Assembly (NCBI GenBank): GCA_964410105.1
Contig: CAYPFY010000009.1
Location: 62,001 to 126,000, forward strand
DNA length: 64,000 bases
Source of the DNA: CAYPFY01 sp964410105
GTDB lineage: Bacteria; Bacteroidota; Ignavibacteria; UBA10030; SZUA-254
Direction of reading: 5' to 3'
Part shown: one piece after another, positions 1 through 8,632 of the stretch
Layout: every line of letters begins with the position of its first letter
How positions within the stretch are numbered: the first letter of the stretch is position 1
Made by a program: the position numbers and the translations under genes
Notes under the pieces: generated by a model
What the model was told of the DNA's origin: nothing
What the model saw: only the letters and a program-made list of their open reading frames with translations
Database searches by the model: none

Positions 1-1248
1 CTTCTGAAGCCCTCTTCCTCGAGAATCGAATCGAGGTGCAGGCATTTCGGCGTCTGCGGCGGATGCAAGTGGCAGAATCTCGCCTACAAGTCCCAGATCT
101 CCTTCAAAGCACAGCAGGTGGCCGATTCTTTTGTCCGGATCGGCGGGTTTGAAAACCCCGTCGTGCTGCCCCCCATCGGCTGCGATGACCCGTTCTTCTA
201 CCGCAACAAAATGGAATTCACCTTTTCCCGCTATCGCTGGCTCTCCGACGAGGAATTCCGGGCCAACCCGGAACAGGCAGAAGGTGTCGCCCTCGGCCTC
301 CACATTCCGAAGCGATACGATAAGGTGCTCGATCTCCAGGAGTGCTGGCTTCAGTCCGAAATCAGCTCAGCAATCCTTAACACCGTCCGGGACGTCGCAA
401 GAACCTGGAATCTCTCCGTCTATTCGCCCGATGTGCAACAGGGTTTTTTGCGGCACCTCGTCATCAGGGAGGGAAAAAGGACAGGCGGACTGATGGTCAA
501 TCTCGTCACCTCAAGCGACTGGCCCGAAGGGATGGAGAAGCTAACGGATCTGCTCGTCAAGCATTTTCCTCAAATCACGACGATCGTTAACAATATCACC
601 GACCGCCGGTCGATGGTCGCAACGGGGGACAGGGAAATAGTCCGGTTCGGCTCCGGTTTCATCACCGAGAAGATCGGGGATTTTTCTTTTAGAATCTCGG
701 CGAATTCGTTCTTCCAGACCAATACGCTTCAGGCCGAGAAGCTTTACAGAGTCGTTCGGGATTTTGCCGCGTTACGGAAGGAGGATGTGGTCTATGATCT
801 CTACTGCGGAACAGGCTCGATCGCCATCTTCATCTCCGACGCCGTGGAGCGCGTCATCGGCATCGAGGTTGCCGAAAGCGCAATCGCCGATGCCGAAATT
901 AACTCCCGCCTTAACCACATTCCCAATTGCTTTTTCCTGCAAGGAGAACTCAAAGACCGGCTGGTGAAAAATAATGAGTGGCTGAAAGAGCATCCCCGGC
1001 CTACCGCCATAGTCACGGATCCCCCCCGGACCGGCATGCATCAGAAGGTGGTCGACCAGATAGCCCGTCTGGGGGCCGATCGGATCGTCTACGTGAGCTG
1101 TAATCCCGCCACCCAGGCACGAGACGCCAAGCAATTGGCTGCGGGAGGGTATCAACTCGTGAAAATTCAGCCGGTCGATATGTTTCCCCATACCGACCAC
1201 GTGGAATCGGTCGCCCTCTTTTCGCGGCGCAATTCGCTTGAGGGGTAG
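1..1248 (+). CDS. rlmD: 23S rRNA (uracil-C5)-methyltransferase RlmD (5'-truncated by window)
   Basis: The enzyme methylates C5 of a uracil in 23S rRNA using S-adenosylmethionine. The reading frame is open from base 1, so the gene starts outside the window. The first codons carry the RumA-type iron-sulfur motif C-x5-C-x2-C (Cys codons at 37, 55 and 64), with a further Cys in the LQECWLQ segment as likely fourth ligand. The Rossmann SAM motif follows (DLYCGTGSIA, about 784-820), then TDPPRTG and the nucleophile Cys in YVSCNPATQARD near 1095. The GTG at 118 lies downstream of the cluster ligands and is not the start. It ends 1 bp from the convergent ubiE stop. A close TrmA/RlmC-type paralogue cannot be excluded, but the cluster favours RlmD. 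Confidence 0.9.
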   Translation, partial: LLKPSSSRIESRCRHFGVCGGCKWQNLAYKSQISFKAQQVADSFVRIGGFENPVVLPPIGCDDPFFYRNKMEFTFSRYRWLSDEEFRANPEQAEGVALGLHIPKRYDKVLDLQECWLQSEISSAILNTVRDVARTWNLSVYSPDVQQGFLRHLVIREGKRTGGLMVNLVTSSDWPEGMEKLTDLLVKHFPQITTIVNNITDRRSMVATGDREIVRFGSGFITEKIGDFSFRISANSFFQTNTLQAEKLYRVVRDFAALRKEDVVYDLYCGTGSIAIFISDAVERVIGIEVAESAIADAEINSRLNHIPNCFFLQGELKDRLVKNNEWLKEHPRPTAIVTDPPRTGMHQKVVDQIARLGADRIVYVSCNPATQARDAKQLAAGGYQLVKIQPVDMFPHTDHVESVALFSRRNSLEG

Positions 1249-1249
1249 A

Positions 1250-1960
1250 CTAGACTGAGCCTCCCGGCGCTTTCCTTCCGCAGTATATCATCGCCGTCCC
1301 GAAGGTGAGTGGCCGCACGGTTATCTCAGCGAACCCTGCCTTTTCCATCAGAGCACAGAATTCCCCCGGCTCAGGAAATTTTATTATTGATTCGGGCAGA
1401 TAATGGTAAGCCCCGTTGTGATGAGAAATAGCCTTCCCGAGCCGCGGGAGTATTCTGCCCGCGTACATCTCATAAAGCGGAGCGACGAGGCGGTTCTTTG
1501 GCTTCGACAATTCGAGGATGATGGAAATACCGCCCGGCTTCACGACCCGGTACATTTCCCTGAGGGAGTGCAGCCGGTCGCTGAAATTCCTGATGCCGAA
1601 TGCCACGATTGAGGCATCGAATGTATCTTTCCTGTACGGAAGAGCGAGGGCGTCGCACGCCACGAGATCGACCAGCTCTCCGGAATCGCGCCCGGCCAGC
1701 TTTTCCCGGAATTTTTCAAGCATGTTCAGTGAAAAATCCGCTCCCACGATGTGCCCCCCGACTCTCCTCAGGATTTCCAGGGAAACATCGCCGCTGCCCG
1801 CCGCAAGGTCCAGGATTCTGCCACCGCGCTTCTCGGCCAGAAATGATACCGCCCTCCGCCTCCATCCGATGTCCATCCCGAAACTCATCAGGTGATTGAG
1901 GAGATCATACGTCGGCGCTATCTGATCGAACATCGATCGGATTTTATCCGGCTCATCCAT
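1250..1960 (-). CDS. ubiE: Demethylmenaquinone/ubiquinone C-methyltransferase UbiE (MenG)
   Basis: A 236-residue class I methyltransferase that performs the last carbon methylation in menaquinone (or ubiquinone) synthesis. The N-terminus KIRSMFDQIAPTYDLLNHL is the UbiE family signature, followed by GWRRRAV, the SAM motif ILDLAAGSGDVSLEI and FGIRNFSDR. Length matches the family. The ATG at 1960 is preceded by GGAG at a somewhat long spacing. In an organism of the inferred group the product would be menaquinone; the sequence does not itself show which quinone. The upstream region shared with the divergent gene at 2051 carries a perfect palindrome at 1986-2006. Confidence 0.93.
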   Translation of the reverse strand: MDEPDKIRSMFDQIAPTYDLLNHLMSFGMDIGWRRRAVSFLAEKRGGRILDLAAGSGDVSLEILRRVGGHIVGADFSLNMLEKFREKLAGRDSGELVDLVACDALALPYRKDTFDASIVAFGIRNFSDRLHSLREMYRVVKPGGISIILELSKPKNRLVAPLYEMYAGRILPRLGKAISHHNGAYHYLPESIIKFPEPGEFCALMEKAGFAEITVRPLTFGTAMIYCGRKAPGGSV

Positions 1961-1985
1961 GGCCGAATTTCTCCAAAAAATGCTC

Positions 1986-2006
1986 TAAATGCAAGGCTTG
2001 CATTTA
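1986..2006. promoter_or_regulatory. Perfect 10-1-10 palindrome in a divergent intergenic region (candidate operator)
   Basis: The arm TAAATGCAAG is followed by a single G and its exact reverse complement CTTGCATTTA. It lies 25 bp upstream of the ubiE start and 44 bp upstream of the DUF5916 start, where an operator for a dimeric repressor could act on either promoter. No regulator is identified. Confidence 0.5.
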
Positions 2007-2050
2007 AAAATTCTTTGCACTAAGTTCACACGTATCTTTACCCTATCACT

Positions 2051-4504
2051 GTGCTCAAACCCCTTTTGTATCTTTTCATCTTCGCGGGCACGCTGACTGC
2101 CGGCACCTCGCAGAAGAATATCACTGCCACACGCACGCTCTCGCCCCCGCGTATCGACGGGGATCTGCGCGATGACGCCTGGGCGAGCGCCCCCGCGTCA
2201 GTCGAATTTCTGCAGTATGACCCGGAGGAGGGAGCGCAGCCGACGGAATCCACTTCCGTCCGCGTTCTGTACGACGACAACGCGCTCTATGTGGGTATGA
2301 AATGCTATGACCGCGAGCCCCAAAAAATCGTCCAGCAGCTTACCCGCCGGGATCGCTCCGTCCAGGCGGACCGGGTCTCCGTCATCATCGACTCCTACCA
2401 TGACCACTCGACCGCTTTCCTCTTCAGCGGATCGGCCTCCGGCATTCAGTCCGATGGGATTCTCTCGCAGGACGGCCGGCTCTACGATACGCAGTGGGAC
2501 GCGGTCTGGGAATTTGACGCAATCATACTCCCCGACGGCTGGTCGGCGGAGTTCAAGATTCCGTTCAGCGCCCTGAGATTCTCCCGACAGGATGCCTACG
2601 TCTGGGGCGTCAATTTCCGCCGCTTTATCGCCCGCAAGAAAGAGACGGATGAATGGGTCATGGTCCCGCGCAGCGAGGTTCCGCAAGGCACCATCTCCTC
2701 CGTTTCCAAGATGGGGCATCTCTCAGGGATTTCGGATATCCACCCGCCGCTCCACCTGGAGCTGCTCCCGTATGAGGTGTCGAAACTCAATTATCTTCCT
2801 CAGCCCTCCCCCTTTCCGCTGAGGTCGGACTTCGACGGATCCGCCGGGCTTGACCTGAAATATGGCCTCACAAATAATTTTACACTTGATATGGCCGTGA
2901 ACCCCGACTACGGCCAGGTCGAGGTAGACCAGGCCGTATTGAATCTGACCGTGTTCGAGACTTTTTATCCGGAAAAAAGACCGTTCTTCCTCGAAGGAGC
3001 GCAGCTTTTTTCCTTCGGTACGATGTTCGACAATCAATCGCTCCCGCTGTTCTATTCGAGGCGGATCGGGAAAAAACCTTCGGTTCCCGCGCCCGACCCG
3101 GGATTTAATTTCGTGGAAGACCCTCAGGTGACACGTATTCTCGGGGCTGCAAAAGTCACGGGCAGAACAGATAACGGCTTCACGCTCGCCGCGCTCTCTG
3201 CCCTCACCGGGCGGGAGGATGCCGTCGAGGAGGATCTCTCCGGTCACAGGTCGGATCCGGTGACCGTGGAACCCCGGTCGAGCTACAACATTGTCCGTCT
3301 GAAGCAGGAGTTCAACGGCCGCTCAAGCGCCGGGATGATGGCCACCGGCTCGTTCAGAGACGAACAGCTGCCCTCTCTCAGCGGCGGGGTCGACTGGAAT
3401 CTTTACCTGGGCGACGATCAGTATCTTCTCGAAGGGTACCTTGCAGGCTCACGGTTCTATGCCGCCCCGGATGCGCCTTTCACTGGCGGTGCAGGGAGAA
3501 TCGGATTTGCGCGTCCGCAGGGTGAACACTTCGTGGGATTCACTACCTATGATTTTTCTTCGAAAAACTTTTCGGTGTCCGATCTCGGGTTTTACAGCCA
3601 ACCCCGCGAACAGGGAGGTTATTCGGAAGTCATTTACAAAGAAGACCGCGCCGGGGGGGATGTCCGGCGTTACGCCATAGCCCTTCAGTCGAGCTACCGC
3701 TGGAACTGGGATGGGGCCAATACTCTCAACGAACTGGAGCTTGACCCCGGCTGGGAATTCAAGAATTTCTGGTCCCTCACGACAGCGTTTTTTTACGACT
3801 TCCCTGCATACGACGATGCGAATCGCGGGATCAACGGGCTCTACCTCCGCCCGCCCGCCAAGCGGTTTTTGGGAACTCTGCAAACCGACGCACGCCAGCC
3901 GGTCGTCGCCCTCTTTCAGAACGAATTCCTTTCCACGGAGAAGGGTTTTACGAGATTCACCTCCACTCTTCAGCTCACCCTCAGGCCCAGCCCCTGGTTC
4001 GAGCTTTCGCCCGGTGTCACCGTCGTCCGCTCGCGCGGTGAGGAATCCTGGGTTCAGTCGCCGTCGACGTATTTGCCCGTTCTTACAGCGGGAGGTTTGA
4101 ATCTCTTCGGGGACAGGGACGTCGACCAGTTCGATCTCTCCCTCCGCGGGATCGTCACTTTCACGCGCTCTGTCAGCCTTCAGTTCTTCACACAGGTTTT
4201 TCTTGCCAAGGGCAGTTATTCGAATTTTCGAGAGCTCACCTCCCCTGAAAAGCTCGCCCCGTACGATTTCCGTGCTTCACCCCTCTATGAGAATCCCGAT
4301 TTTAACAGAAAAACTCTTAACGCCAACCTTGCCTTCCGGTGGGAATACCTGCCCGGCAGCACGTTTTACCTCGTCTGGACCCAGGCCCGCTCCGGAGACG
4401 ACGGTCTCTATGGGACATCCCTCTCCGATAATCTGTCCGAGACGTTCAGGCTTCCGATGGATAACATCCTCCTTGCCAAACTCAGCTACTGGTGGAGCCT
4501 CTGA
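2051..4504 (+). CDS. DUF5916 outer-membrane protein with N-terminal CBM9-like domain (first paralogue)
   Basis: An 817-residue exported protein. A signal peptide covers about residues 1-20. Residues 30-220 fit a CBM9-like sandwich beginning TLSPPRIDGDLRDDAW, a typical opening. The rest is a DUF5916 region with the hallmark ETFYPEKRPFFLEG near residue 310, continuing as alternating amphipathic strands to the C-terminus, consistent with an outer-membrane barrel. Family function is unknown; uptake or binding of a glycan or other ligand is often supposed. The start is GTG at 2051, with the signal peptide directly following. It is homologous along its length to the protein at 11820, and the two bracket the sigma/anti-sigma block. 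The upstream palindrome at 1986-2006 may regulate it. Confidence 0.85.
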   Translation: MLKPLLYLFIFAGTLTAGTSQKNITATRTLSPPRIDGDLRDDAWASAPASVEFLQYDPEEGAQPTESTSVRVLYDDNALYVGMKCYDREPQKIVQQLTRRDRSVQADRVSVIIDSYHDHSTAFLFSGSASGIQSDGILSQDGRLYDTQWDAVWEFDAIILPDGWSAEFKIPFSALRFSRQDAYVWGVNFRRFIARKKETDEWVMVPRSEVPQGTISSVSKMGHLSGISDIHPPLHLELLPYEVSKLNYLPQPSPFPLRSDFDGSAGLDLKYGLTNNFTLDMAVNPDYGQVEVDQAVLNLTVFETFYPEKRPFFLEGAQLFSFGTMFDNQSLPLFYSRRIGKKPSVPAPDPGFNFVEDPQVTRILGAAKVTGRTDNGFTLAALSALTGREDAVEEDLSGHRSDPVTVEPRSSYNIVRLKQEFNGRSSAGMMATGSFRDEQLPSLSGGVDWNLYLGDDQYLLEGYLAGSRFYAAPDAPFTGGAGRIGFARPQGEHFVGFTTYDFSSKNFSVSDLGFYSQPREQGGYSEVIYKEDRAGGDVRRYAIALQSSYRWNWDGANTLNELELDPGWEFKNFWSLTTAFFYDFPAYDDANRGINGLYLRPPAKRFLGTLQTDARQPVVALFQNEFLSTEKGFTRFTSTLQLTLRPSPWFELSPGVTVVRSRGEESWVQSPSTYLPVLTAGGLNLFGDRDVDQFDLSLRGIVTFTRSVSLQFFTQVFLAKGSYSNFRELTSPEKLAPYDFRASPLYENPDFNRKTLNANLAFRWEYLPGSTFYLVWTQARSGDDGLYGTSLSDNLSETFRLPMDNILLAKLSYWWSL

Positions 4505-4582
4505 ATCCGGACTGATCCGGCGCCGTACACAGAGGATGTCAACCGATTCCCCCACAATTGTGTCTAATCAGCAGAATCTCGA

Positions 4583-4598
4583 ACAAGGGATCCCTTGT
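4583..4598. promoter_or_regulatory. 16-bp perfect palindrome covering the ribosome-binding site of the first ECF sigma gene
   Basis: ACAAGGGATCCCTTGT is fully self-complementary and ends one base before the ATG at 4599. Its AAGGGA is the only Shine-Dalgarno-like sequence for that start, so a small hairpin or a bound protein could mask it. A palindrome of this size is expected about once per 64 kb by chance, so only its position makes it notable. Confidence 0.35.
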
Positions 4599-5150
4599 AT
4601 GACCGCTGCGGACGAGCAGCAGCTCATCCTTCGAGTCAAGGAAGGAAGCCACGATGCATTTCGCGTCCTCGTTGAACGGCATATGAAACAGGTTTATAAC
4701 GTCGCCTACGGATTCGTCAACAACCACGATGACGCCGAAGATCTGGCGCAGGAGTCTTTCCTGCGCGCGTTCCAGGCGATCGGTTCCTATCGCGGGGAGG
4801 CAGGCTTCGGAACCTGGCTCTACCGCATCGCCGTCAATGTCTCTTTGAACCGCGTCCGCTCCAATAAGAATAACGCCCGGCGGGAAATACATCCCCTCGA
4901 CGAGGACATTCCGGCACCCCGGGCAGAGGACGGTCTCGATCATGACGTCCGGACCTACATCGAAAAAACTCTGCACGAGCTGCCCACCCTCCAGAGAGCC
5001 GTAGTCATTCTCCGTCATCTGAACGGCATGTCAACACGCCAGGTGAGCACTATCCTCCAGTGTTCCGAAGGAACTGTGAAGACTCACCTCCACCGGGGGC
5101 TTAAGAAAATGAAATCGAAGATGAGTTTTTTGAAGGATGAATTGCTGTGA
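4599..5150 (+). CDS. ECF-family RNA polymerase sigma factor (first of two)
   Basis: Directs RNA polymerase to a dedicated promoter set when released from its anti-sigma factor. The 183 residues contain region 2 (FRVLVERHMKQVYNVAY, then DDAEDLAQESFLRAFQ), the GTWLYRIAVNVSLNRVR segment and region 4 (LPTLQRAVVILRHLNGMS followed by a helix-turn-helix with CSEGTVKTHLHRG). I prefer the ATG at 4599, which has AAGGGA 8 bases upstream. ATG 4536 is in frame and would add 21 residues, but it has AGAGG immediately against it. The stop overlaps the GTG of the anti-sigma gene, so the two are translationally coupled. There is a 94 bp gap after the DUF5916 gene. Confidence 0.9.
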   Translation: MTAADEQQLILRVKEGSHDAFRVLVERHMKQVYNVAYGFVNNHDDAEDLAQESFLRAFQAIGSYRGEAGFGTWLYRIAVNVSLNRVRSNKNNARREIHPLDEDIPAPRAEDGLDHDVRTYIEKTLHELPTLQRAVVILRHLNGMSTRQVSTILQCSEGTVKTHLHRGLKKMKSKMSFLKDELL

Positions 5151-5929
5151 GCACCCATTCCGACACTAAGAATAATCTCTACGAGTATCTGACAGGCGAG
5201 CTGCCTCCCCCTGAGCATGAGAGGGTGGAGGATCATCTGACAAAATGCTCGCGATGTTCCGCGGACGCAGAAAAAATCAGGGCCGCCCTGGCGGCGATCC
5301 CGTCGTGGAAGGCCGGGTCTCCCGCGGACGAACGACCGGACGAATTCTGGAGCTCGTTTGCAGAGAGGGTGCTTGCGAGCTCACCCCCGCCGAAACCCTC
5401 CTTCTGGGCGGTCTGTCGCGAAACGCTCTTTTCCGCACTCTCGATGCGCACGGCCATCACCGCAACGGTCGGAGCCGCCGCCGTGCTTGCCGCCGTGCTC
5501 GTTTCCGAGCGGCCCAGGGATATGCAGCGGCCGACGACGGAGGCTCCGCAGGGGCCCGCCGTGGTCCCGGCGAATGATCGGATGAGCGATTACTTCCGCA
5601 AGTCGAAGATGCTCCTGGTCGGCATCTCGAATATGAAAACCGAGGGGAACGCTCCGATCGATGTGAGCGCCGAACGGCGCGTTTCGCAGAAACTGCTGAC
5701 GGAAGCCCGCTACCTCCAGACTACCCCGATCGATCCGCGGTCGGCGCGTCTGATCGGCGACCTTGAAAAGATTCTCATCCAGCTCTCGAATCTGAAGGAT
5801 GAAGGGAGCGCCGAAAATGTGGAGATCATCCGAGGAGGCATCCACCAGGAAAACCTGCTTTTTAAAATACGAATTGCCGAGTCGGTCCTCGACTCGTCCC
5901 GACCAGATGTCCCAAATTATCCCGAATGA
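5147..5929 (+). CDS. Membrane anti-sigma factor with zf-HC2 zinc finger
   Basis: A 260-residue single-pass protein predicted to hold the preceding sigma factor inactive. The cytoplasmic N-terminus has H30-x3-C34-x2-C37 (HLTKCSRC), the anti-sigma zinc motif. A transmembrane helix lies near residues 103-122 (TAITATVGAAAVLAAVLV). The remaining 130 residues would be periplasmic and include a long helical stretch rich in Leu, Glu and Lys. The start is GTG, overlapping the sigma stop by 4 bases, and the end overlaps the next ATG by 4 bases. The periplasmic domain is not one I recognise. Confidence 0.85.
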   Translation: MSTHSDTKNNLYEYLTGELPPPEHERVEDHLTKCSRCSADAEKIRAALAAIPSWKAGSPADERPDEFWSSFAERVLASSPPPKPSFWAVCRETLFSALSMRTAITATVGAAAVLAAVLVSERPRDMQRPTTEAPQGPAVVPANDRMSDYFRKSKMLLVGISNMKTEGNAPIDVSAERRVSQKLLTEARYLQTTPIDPRSARLIGDLEKILIQLSNLKDEGSAENVEIIRGGIHQENLLFKIRIAESVLDSSRPDVPNYPE

Positions 5930-7035
5930 TCATGAAGACTATCATCCTGCTCGCCTGCATCACCACCACCGCCGTTGCGCAATTCCCGGCGACGGCCGTT
6001 CCTCCGATGACGGCGCCTCCGGCGATCGCCGACGCCGGCGACGATCCGGGCTACGCCGCCTATAAGGAAGGATATGATCTGATCCTCGACGAGCGATGGG
6101 AAGAGGCCCGCAAGAAGCTCGAGGCGATGATAAAACAGTTTCCTCAAAGCGACTATGTCGATGATGCCGCGTACTGGTCCGCCTTTGCCCTGAGACATAT
6201 CGACTCCCAGAAAGGCACCGCAGCATACGAAAAGTTTCTCAAGGATTATCCCAAGAGCAATTACTACGACGATGCCGTCGCCGATCTCAATCAGCTGAAG
6301 GTGGACCCGTTTATGGTCGCTCCGAAAGTGCGGGCGAGGGGCGGTACGAGCTCATATTCGTGGAGCTATTCTACCCCGGGGCACGCGGAGCTCTCGATGC
6401 GGGAGGCAGAACGCGCCCTCAGGAACGTGCAGCGACTGCGCACTCCCCGGGCGGGGGCAGTGCTCGCGCCAGGCCGCTCTATGACGCTCCTCTCCCGGGA
6501 AATGGCCACCGCGGGCCGGGGTGAAAAACTCGATCCCGAAACCGAACTGAAGATCGAAGCGCTCTATGCGCTCGGCAATACCAAACAAGACGAAAAGGCC
6601 TTCGCAACTCTCAAAGACGTCGCCCTCGATTTCAAGGCCGCCAGGCCCCTCCGGCAGGCCGCCCTCGATGCCCTCGTGGAATTCAAGAAGTTCGACATCC
6701 TGCCCGTCTACCTGGTAATCGCCAAACAGGATACCTCCGAGGAAATGCAGAACCTCGCCATCAATTTCATCACCAGCGCCTCCAAGGACAGGAATAAATC
6801 CGTTTATACGCTCATCGACCTCTTCAACGCCGTGCCCAAGGGACGCGGCGACCAGCGAAGGACAATCTTCTACTGCATCGCCGACGTGGGCAACGACCGC
6901 GCCGTCGATTTTCTTGCCTCCATCGCCCGCACAAGCGACGATTATGACCTCCGTCGGGAGGCCGTCGTCTACCTCGGCAATATCGGGAGCGAAAAGGCCC
7001 GGGCCGCCCTCTTTACCATCCTCAGCGGAAAGTAG
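5926..7035 (+). CDS. Secreted TPR/HEAT-repeat protein coupled to the first sigma/anti-sigma pair
   Basis: A 369-residue exported protein with a signal peptide (residues 3-19, TIILLACITTTAVAQ). Residues 40-120 form TPR-like helices (YKEGYDLILDERWEEARKK, then AAYEKFLKDYPKSNYYDDAV) resembling YbgF-type proteins. Residues 195-369 form HEAT-like repeats, ending with RREAVVYLGNIGSEKARAAL. Its ATG overlaps the anti-sigma stop. HEAT repeats recur in the second anti-sigma factor at 7700, suggesting a shared periplasmic interaction surface. A scaffold or sensor role is inference; no catalytic motif is visible. Confidence 0.75.
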   Translation: MIMKTIILLACITTTAVAQFPATAVPPMTAPPAIADAGDDPGYAAYKEGYDLILDERWEEARKKLEAMIKQFPQSDYVDDAAYWSAFALRHIDSQKGTAAYEKFLKDYPKSNYYDDAVADLNQLKVDPFMVAPKVRARGGTSSYSWSYSTPGHAELSMREAERALRNVQRLRTPRAGAVLAPGRSMTLLSREMATAGRGEKLDPETELKIEALYALGNTKQDEKAFATLKDVALDFKAARPLRQAALDALVEFKKFDILPVYLVIAKQDTSEEMQNLAINFITSASKDRNKSVYTLIDLFNAVPKGRGDQRRTIFYCIADVGNDRAVDFLASIARTSDDYDLRREAVVYLGNIGSEKARAALFTILSGK

Positions 7036-7048
7036 TTTTTTCGTATAA

Positions 7049-7081
7049 TACGCCGGGATCCGGATCCCGGATCCCGGCGTA
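7049..7081. repeat. 13-bp perfect inverted repeat upstream of the second sigma gene
   Basis: The arm TACGCCGGGATCC at 7049-7061 and its exact complement at 7069-7081 flank a 7-base spacer (GGATCCC). The transcript would fold into a very stable hairpin 13 bases after the HEAT-protein stop. There is no T-tract on the 3' side in either direction, so it is not a textbook intrinsic terminator. It may act as a transcript-end stabiliser, attenuator or operator. A TATAAT at 7044-7049 touches the left arm but has no -35 partner. Confidence 0.6.
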
Positions 7082-7126
7082 CAACCTTTCAGGCCCCCGC
7101 CGGGTCTAATTTTACGAGATCTCACA

Positions 7127-7690
7127 ATGGCACTGAACGATCATGAATTGATCCTCCAGGCACGCGGAGGGGATATGTCCGCATTCGAACAACTGGTCTA
7201 TCGCTACGATAAACAGGTCTTTGCCATCGCGGCCCGGTATTGCCAGTGCTCTGACGACGCAAAGGATGTTTATCAGGAAGTCTTCCTGCGGGTTTACAAC
7301 GGATTGAAAAAATTTGAGGCGAGGAGCGAATTCTCGACATGGCTCTACAGGATCACCACCAACGTCTGTCTCACGCATCGTTCGCGGCAAAAAAGACACA
7401 CCCGCACCGCCGATGCGGATGATCCGGATTCCGGAGACGCTCATGCTGCCTCCACCGACCCTTCCCCTGAACAACATGCCGTCGATGCCGATATCGGTGA
7501 AAAAATCCGCGAGGCCCTCACCACGCTTTCATCACAGCAGAGGCTCGTCTTCACACTCCGCCATTATGAGGGCTATAAACTGAAGGATATTGCCGGCATG
7601 ATGAAATGCACCGAGGGAACAGTCAAAAGATATCTTTTTACAGCCACGCAACGAATGCGCGGTCAACTGAACGATCTCTACGAAAGCTGA
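7127..7690 (+). CDS. ECF-family RNA polymerase sigma factor (second of two)
   Basis: A 187-residue group 4 sigma factor. Region 2 is visible as FEQLVYRYDKQVFAIAARYC and DDAKDVYQEVFLRVYNGL, followed by STWLYRITTNVCLTHRS. The linker is acidic and Asp/Ala/Pro-rich. Region 4 reads LSSQQRLVFTLRHYEGYKL with a helix-turn-helix ending CTEGTVKRYLFTATQRMR. The start is ATG 7127 with only a weak ribosome-binding site. It lies 9 bp before its own anti-sigma gene. It differs clearly from the sigma factor at 4599, so the pairs are not a recent tandem copy. Confidence 0.9.
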   Translation: MALNDHELILQARGGDMSAFEQLVYRYDKQVFAIAARYCQCSDDAKDVYQEVFLRVYNGLKKFEARSEFSTWLYRITTNVCLTHRSRQKRHTRTADADDPDSGDAHAASTDPSPEQHAVDADIGEKIREALTTLSSQQRLVFTLRHYEGYKLKDIAGMMKCTEGTVKRYLFTATQRMRGQLNDLYES

Positions 7691-7699
7691 GGAACTTTT

Positions 7700-8632
7700 A
7701 TGCACGAAAAATATAGGGAATGGATACAGCTGATGCTCTACGGTGAGCTTGACGAGGAGCAGCTCAAAGAGCTGAACTCTCACATCCACGATTGTCCCGA
7801 TTGCTCGGCGGAGCTCGGAGCGATGAAGAGGTTCCACTCGTTCCTGGAAAAATCGCCCGCCTACGAAAACCTCCTCAACGAGGCCCGCCAACAACTCCGC
7901 GGCGCGCTGCGGGTGAAACCATCCTCTCCGGTGACCGACTTCTTCGAATCGGTTCAACGGGCGGTTTTCGGTCACTATAAGGTCGCCCTCGGGGGTGCCG
8001 CCCTCATGGGCATCGGCGTCTTTCTCGGCACGCTTATCGTGCCATCCCGGCAGCAAACCGCGCCGCAATTGGCGCCGCAAATCGCCCGGCAGGAGGACAA
8101 CCTCGGGGACGTCCGTATCACAAACGTCCGGTTCCTCAACCCGGAGCCGGAGAGCGGAGAGGTCGAATTCGTGTTCGACGCCGTGAAATCTGTCCGGCTC
8201 AAAGGCAATATCAACGAGGAAAAAATCCAGAAAATACTCACACACGCCATGATCAACGAACAAAACCCCGGCGTCCGCCTCAAATCGGTGAGCGCCTTCG
8301 CCTCAAGAATCCCCGCCGATCGGGTCGTGAAGGTCGCCCTGATTACGGCGATGAAGAGCGACGAGAATCCCGGCGTCCGCCAGGAAGCCCTCCGGGCGCT
8401 GAGGAATTATCCCTTCGACGCAGATATCAAGTCGGGCTTTCTTTTTGTTCTCACTCACGATGTGAACCCGGCCCTGCGCATCGCCGCCATAAACCAGCTC
8501 GACTCCTCATCCGCCGCCGCCGGAAACGTCGACCAGGACCTTCTCTCCGTTCTTAAGGAGAAAATGCGCACCGACGAGAATAACTATGTGCGCCTCCGTG
8601 CCCGGGCGGTCGTCGAGGGGGTGAACCAATGA
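7700..8632 (+). CDS. Anti-sigma factor fused to periplasmic HEAT repeats
   Basis: 310 residues. The N-terminal zinc finger H28-x3-C32-x2-C35 (HIHDCPDC) is the sigma-binding zf-HC2 motif. A transmembrane helix lies at about 95-115 (LGGAALMGIGVFLGTLIV). The periplasmic half has at least three HEAT-like helical pairs from about residue 170, with recurring NPGVRLKSVSAF, NPGVRQEALRAL and NPALRIAAINQL units. This puts a protein-interaction solenoid outside the membrane as the probable sensing part. The gene follows its sigma factor by 9 bp with GAGGAAC upstream of the ATG, and its stop overlaps the next start. Confidence 0.85.
   Translation: MHEKYREWIQLMLYGELDEEQLKELNSHIHDCPDCSAELGAMKRFHSFLEKSPAYENLLNEARQQLRGALRVKPSSPVTDFFESVQRAVFGHYKVALGGAALMGIGVFLGTLIVPSRQQTAPQLAPQIARQEDNLGDVRITNVRFLNPEPESGEVEFVFDAVKSVRLKGNINEEKIQKILTHAMINEQNPGVRLKSVSAFASRIPADRVVKVALITAMKSDENPGVRQEALRALRNYPFDADIKSGFLFVLTHDVNPALRIAAINQLDSSSAAAGNVDQDLLSVLKEKMRTDENNYVRLRARAVVEGVNQ

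Noticed and set aside
7044..7049. TATAAT beside the 13-bp inverted repeat
   Set aside because: No -35 at 16-18 bp and no extended -10, so not listed as a promoter.
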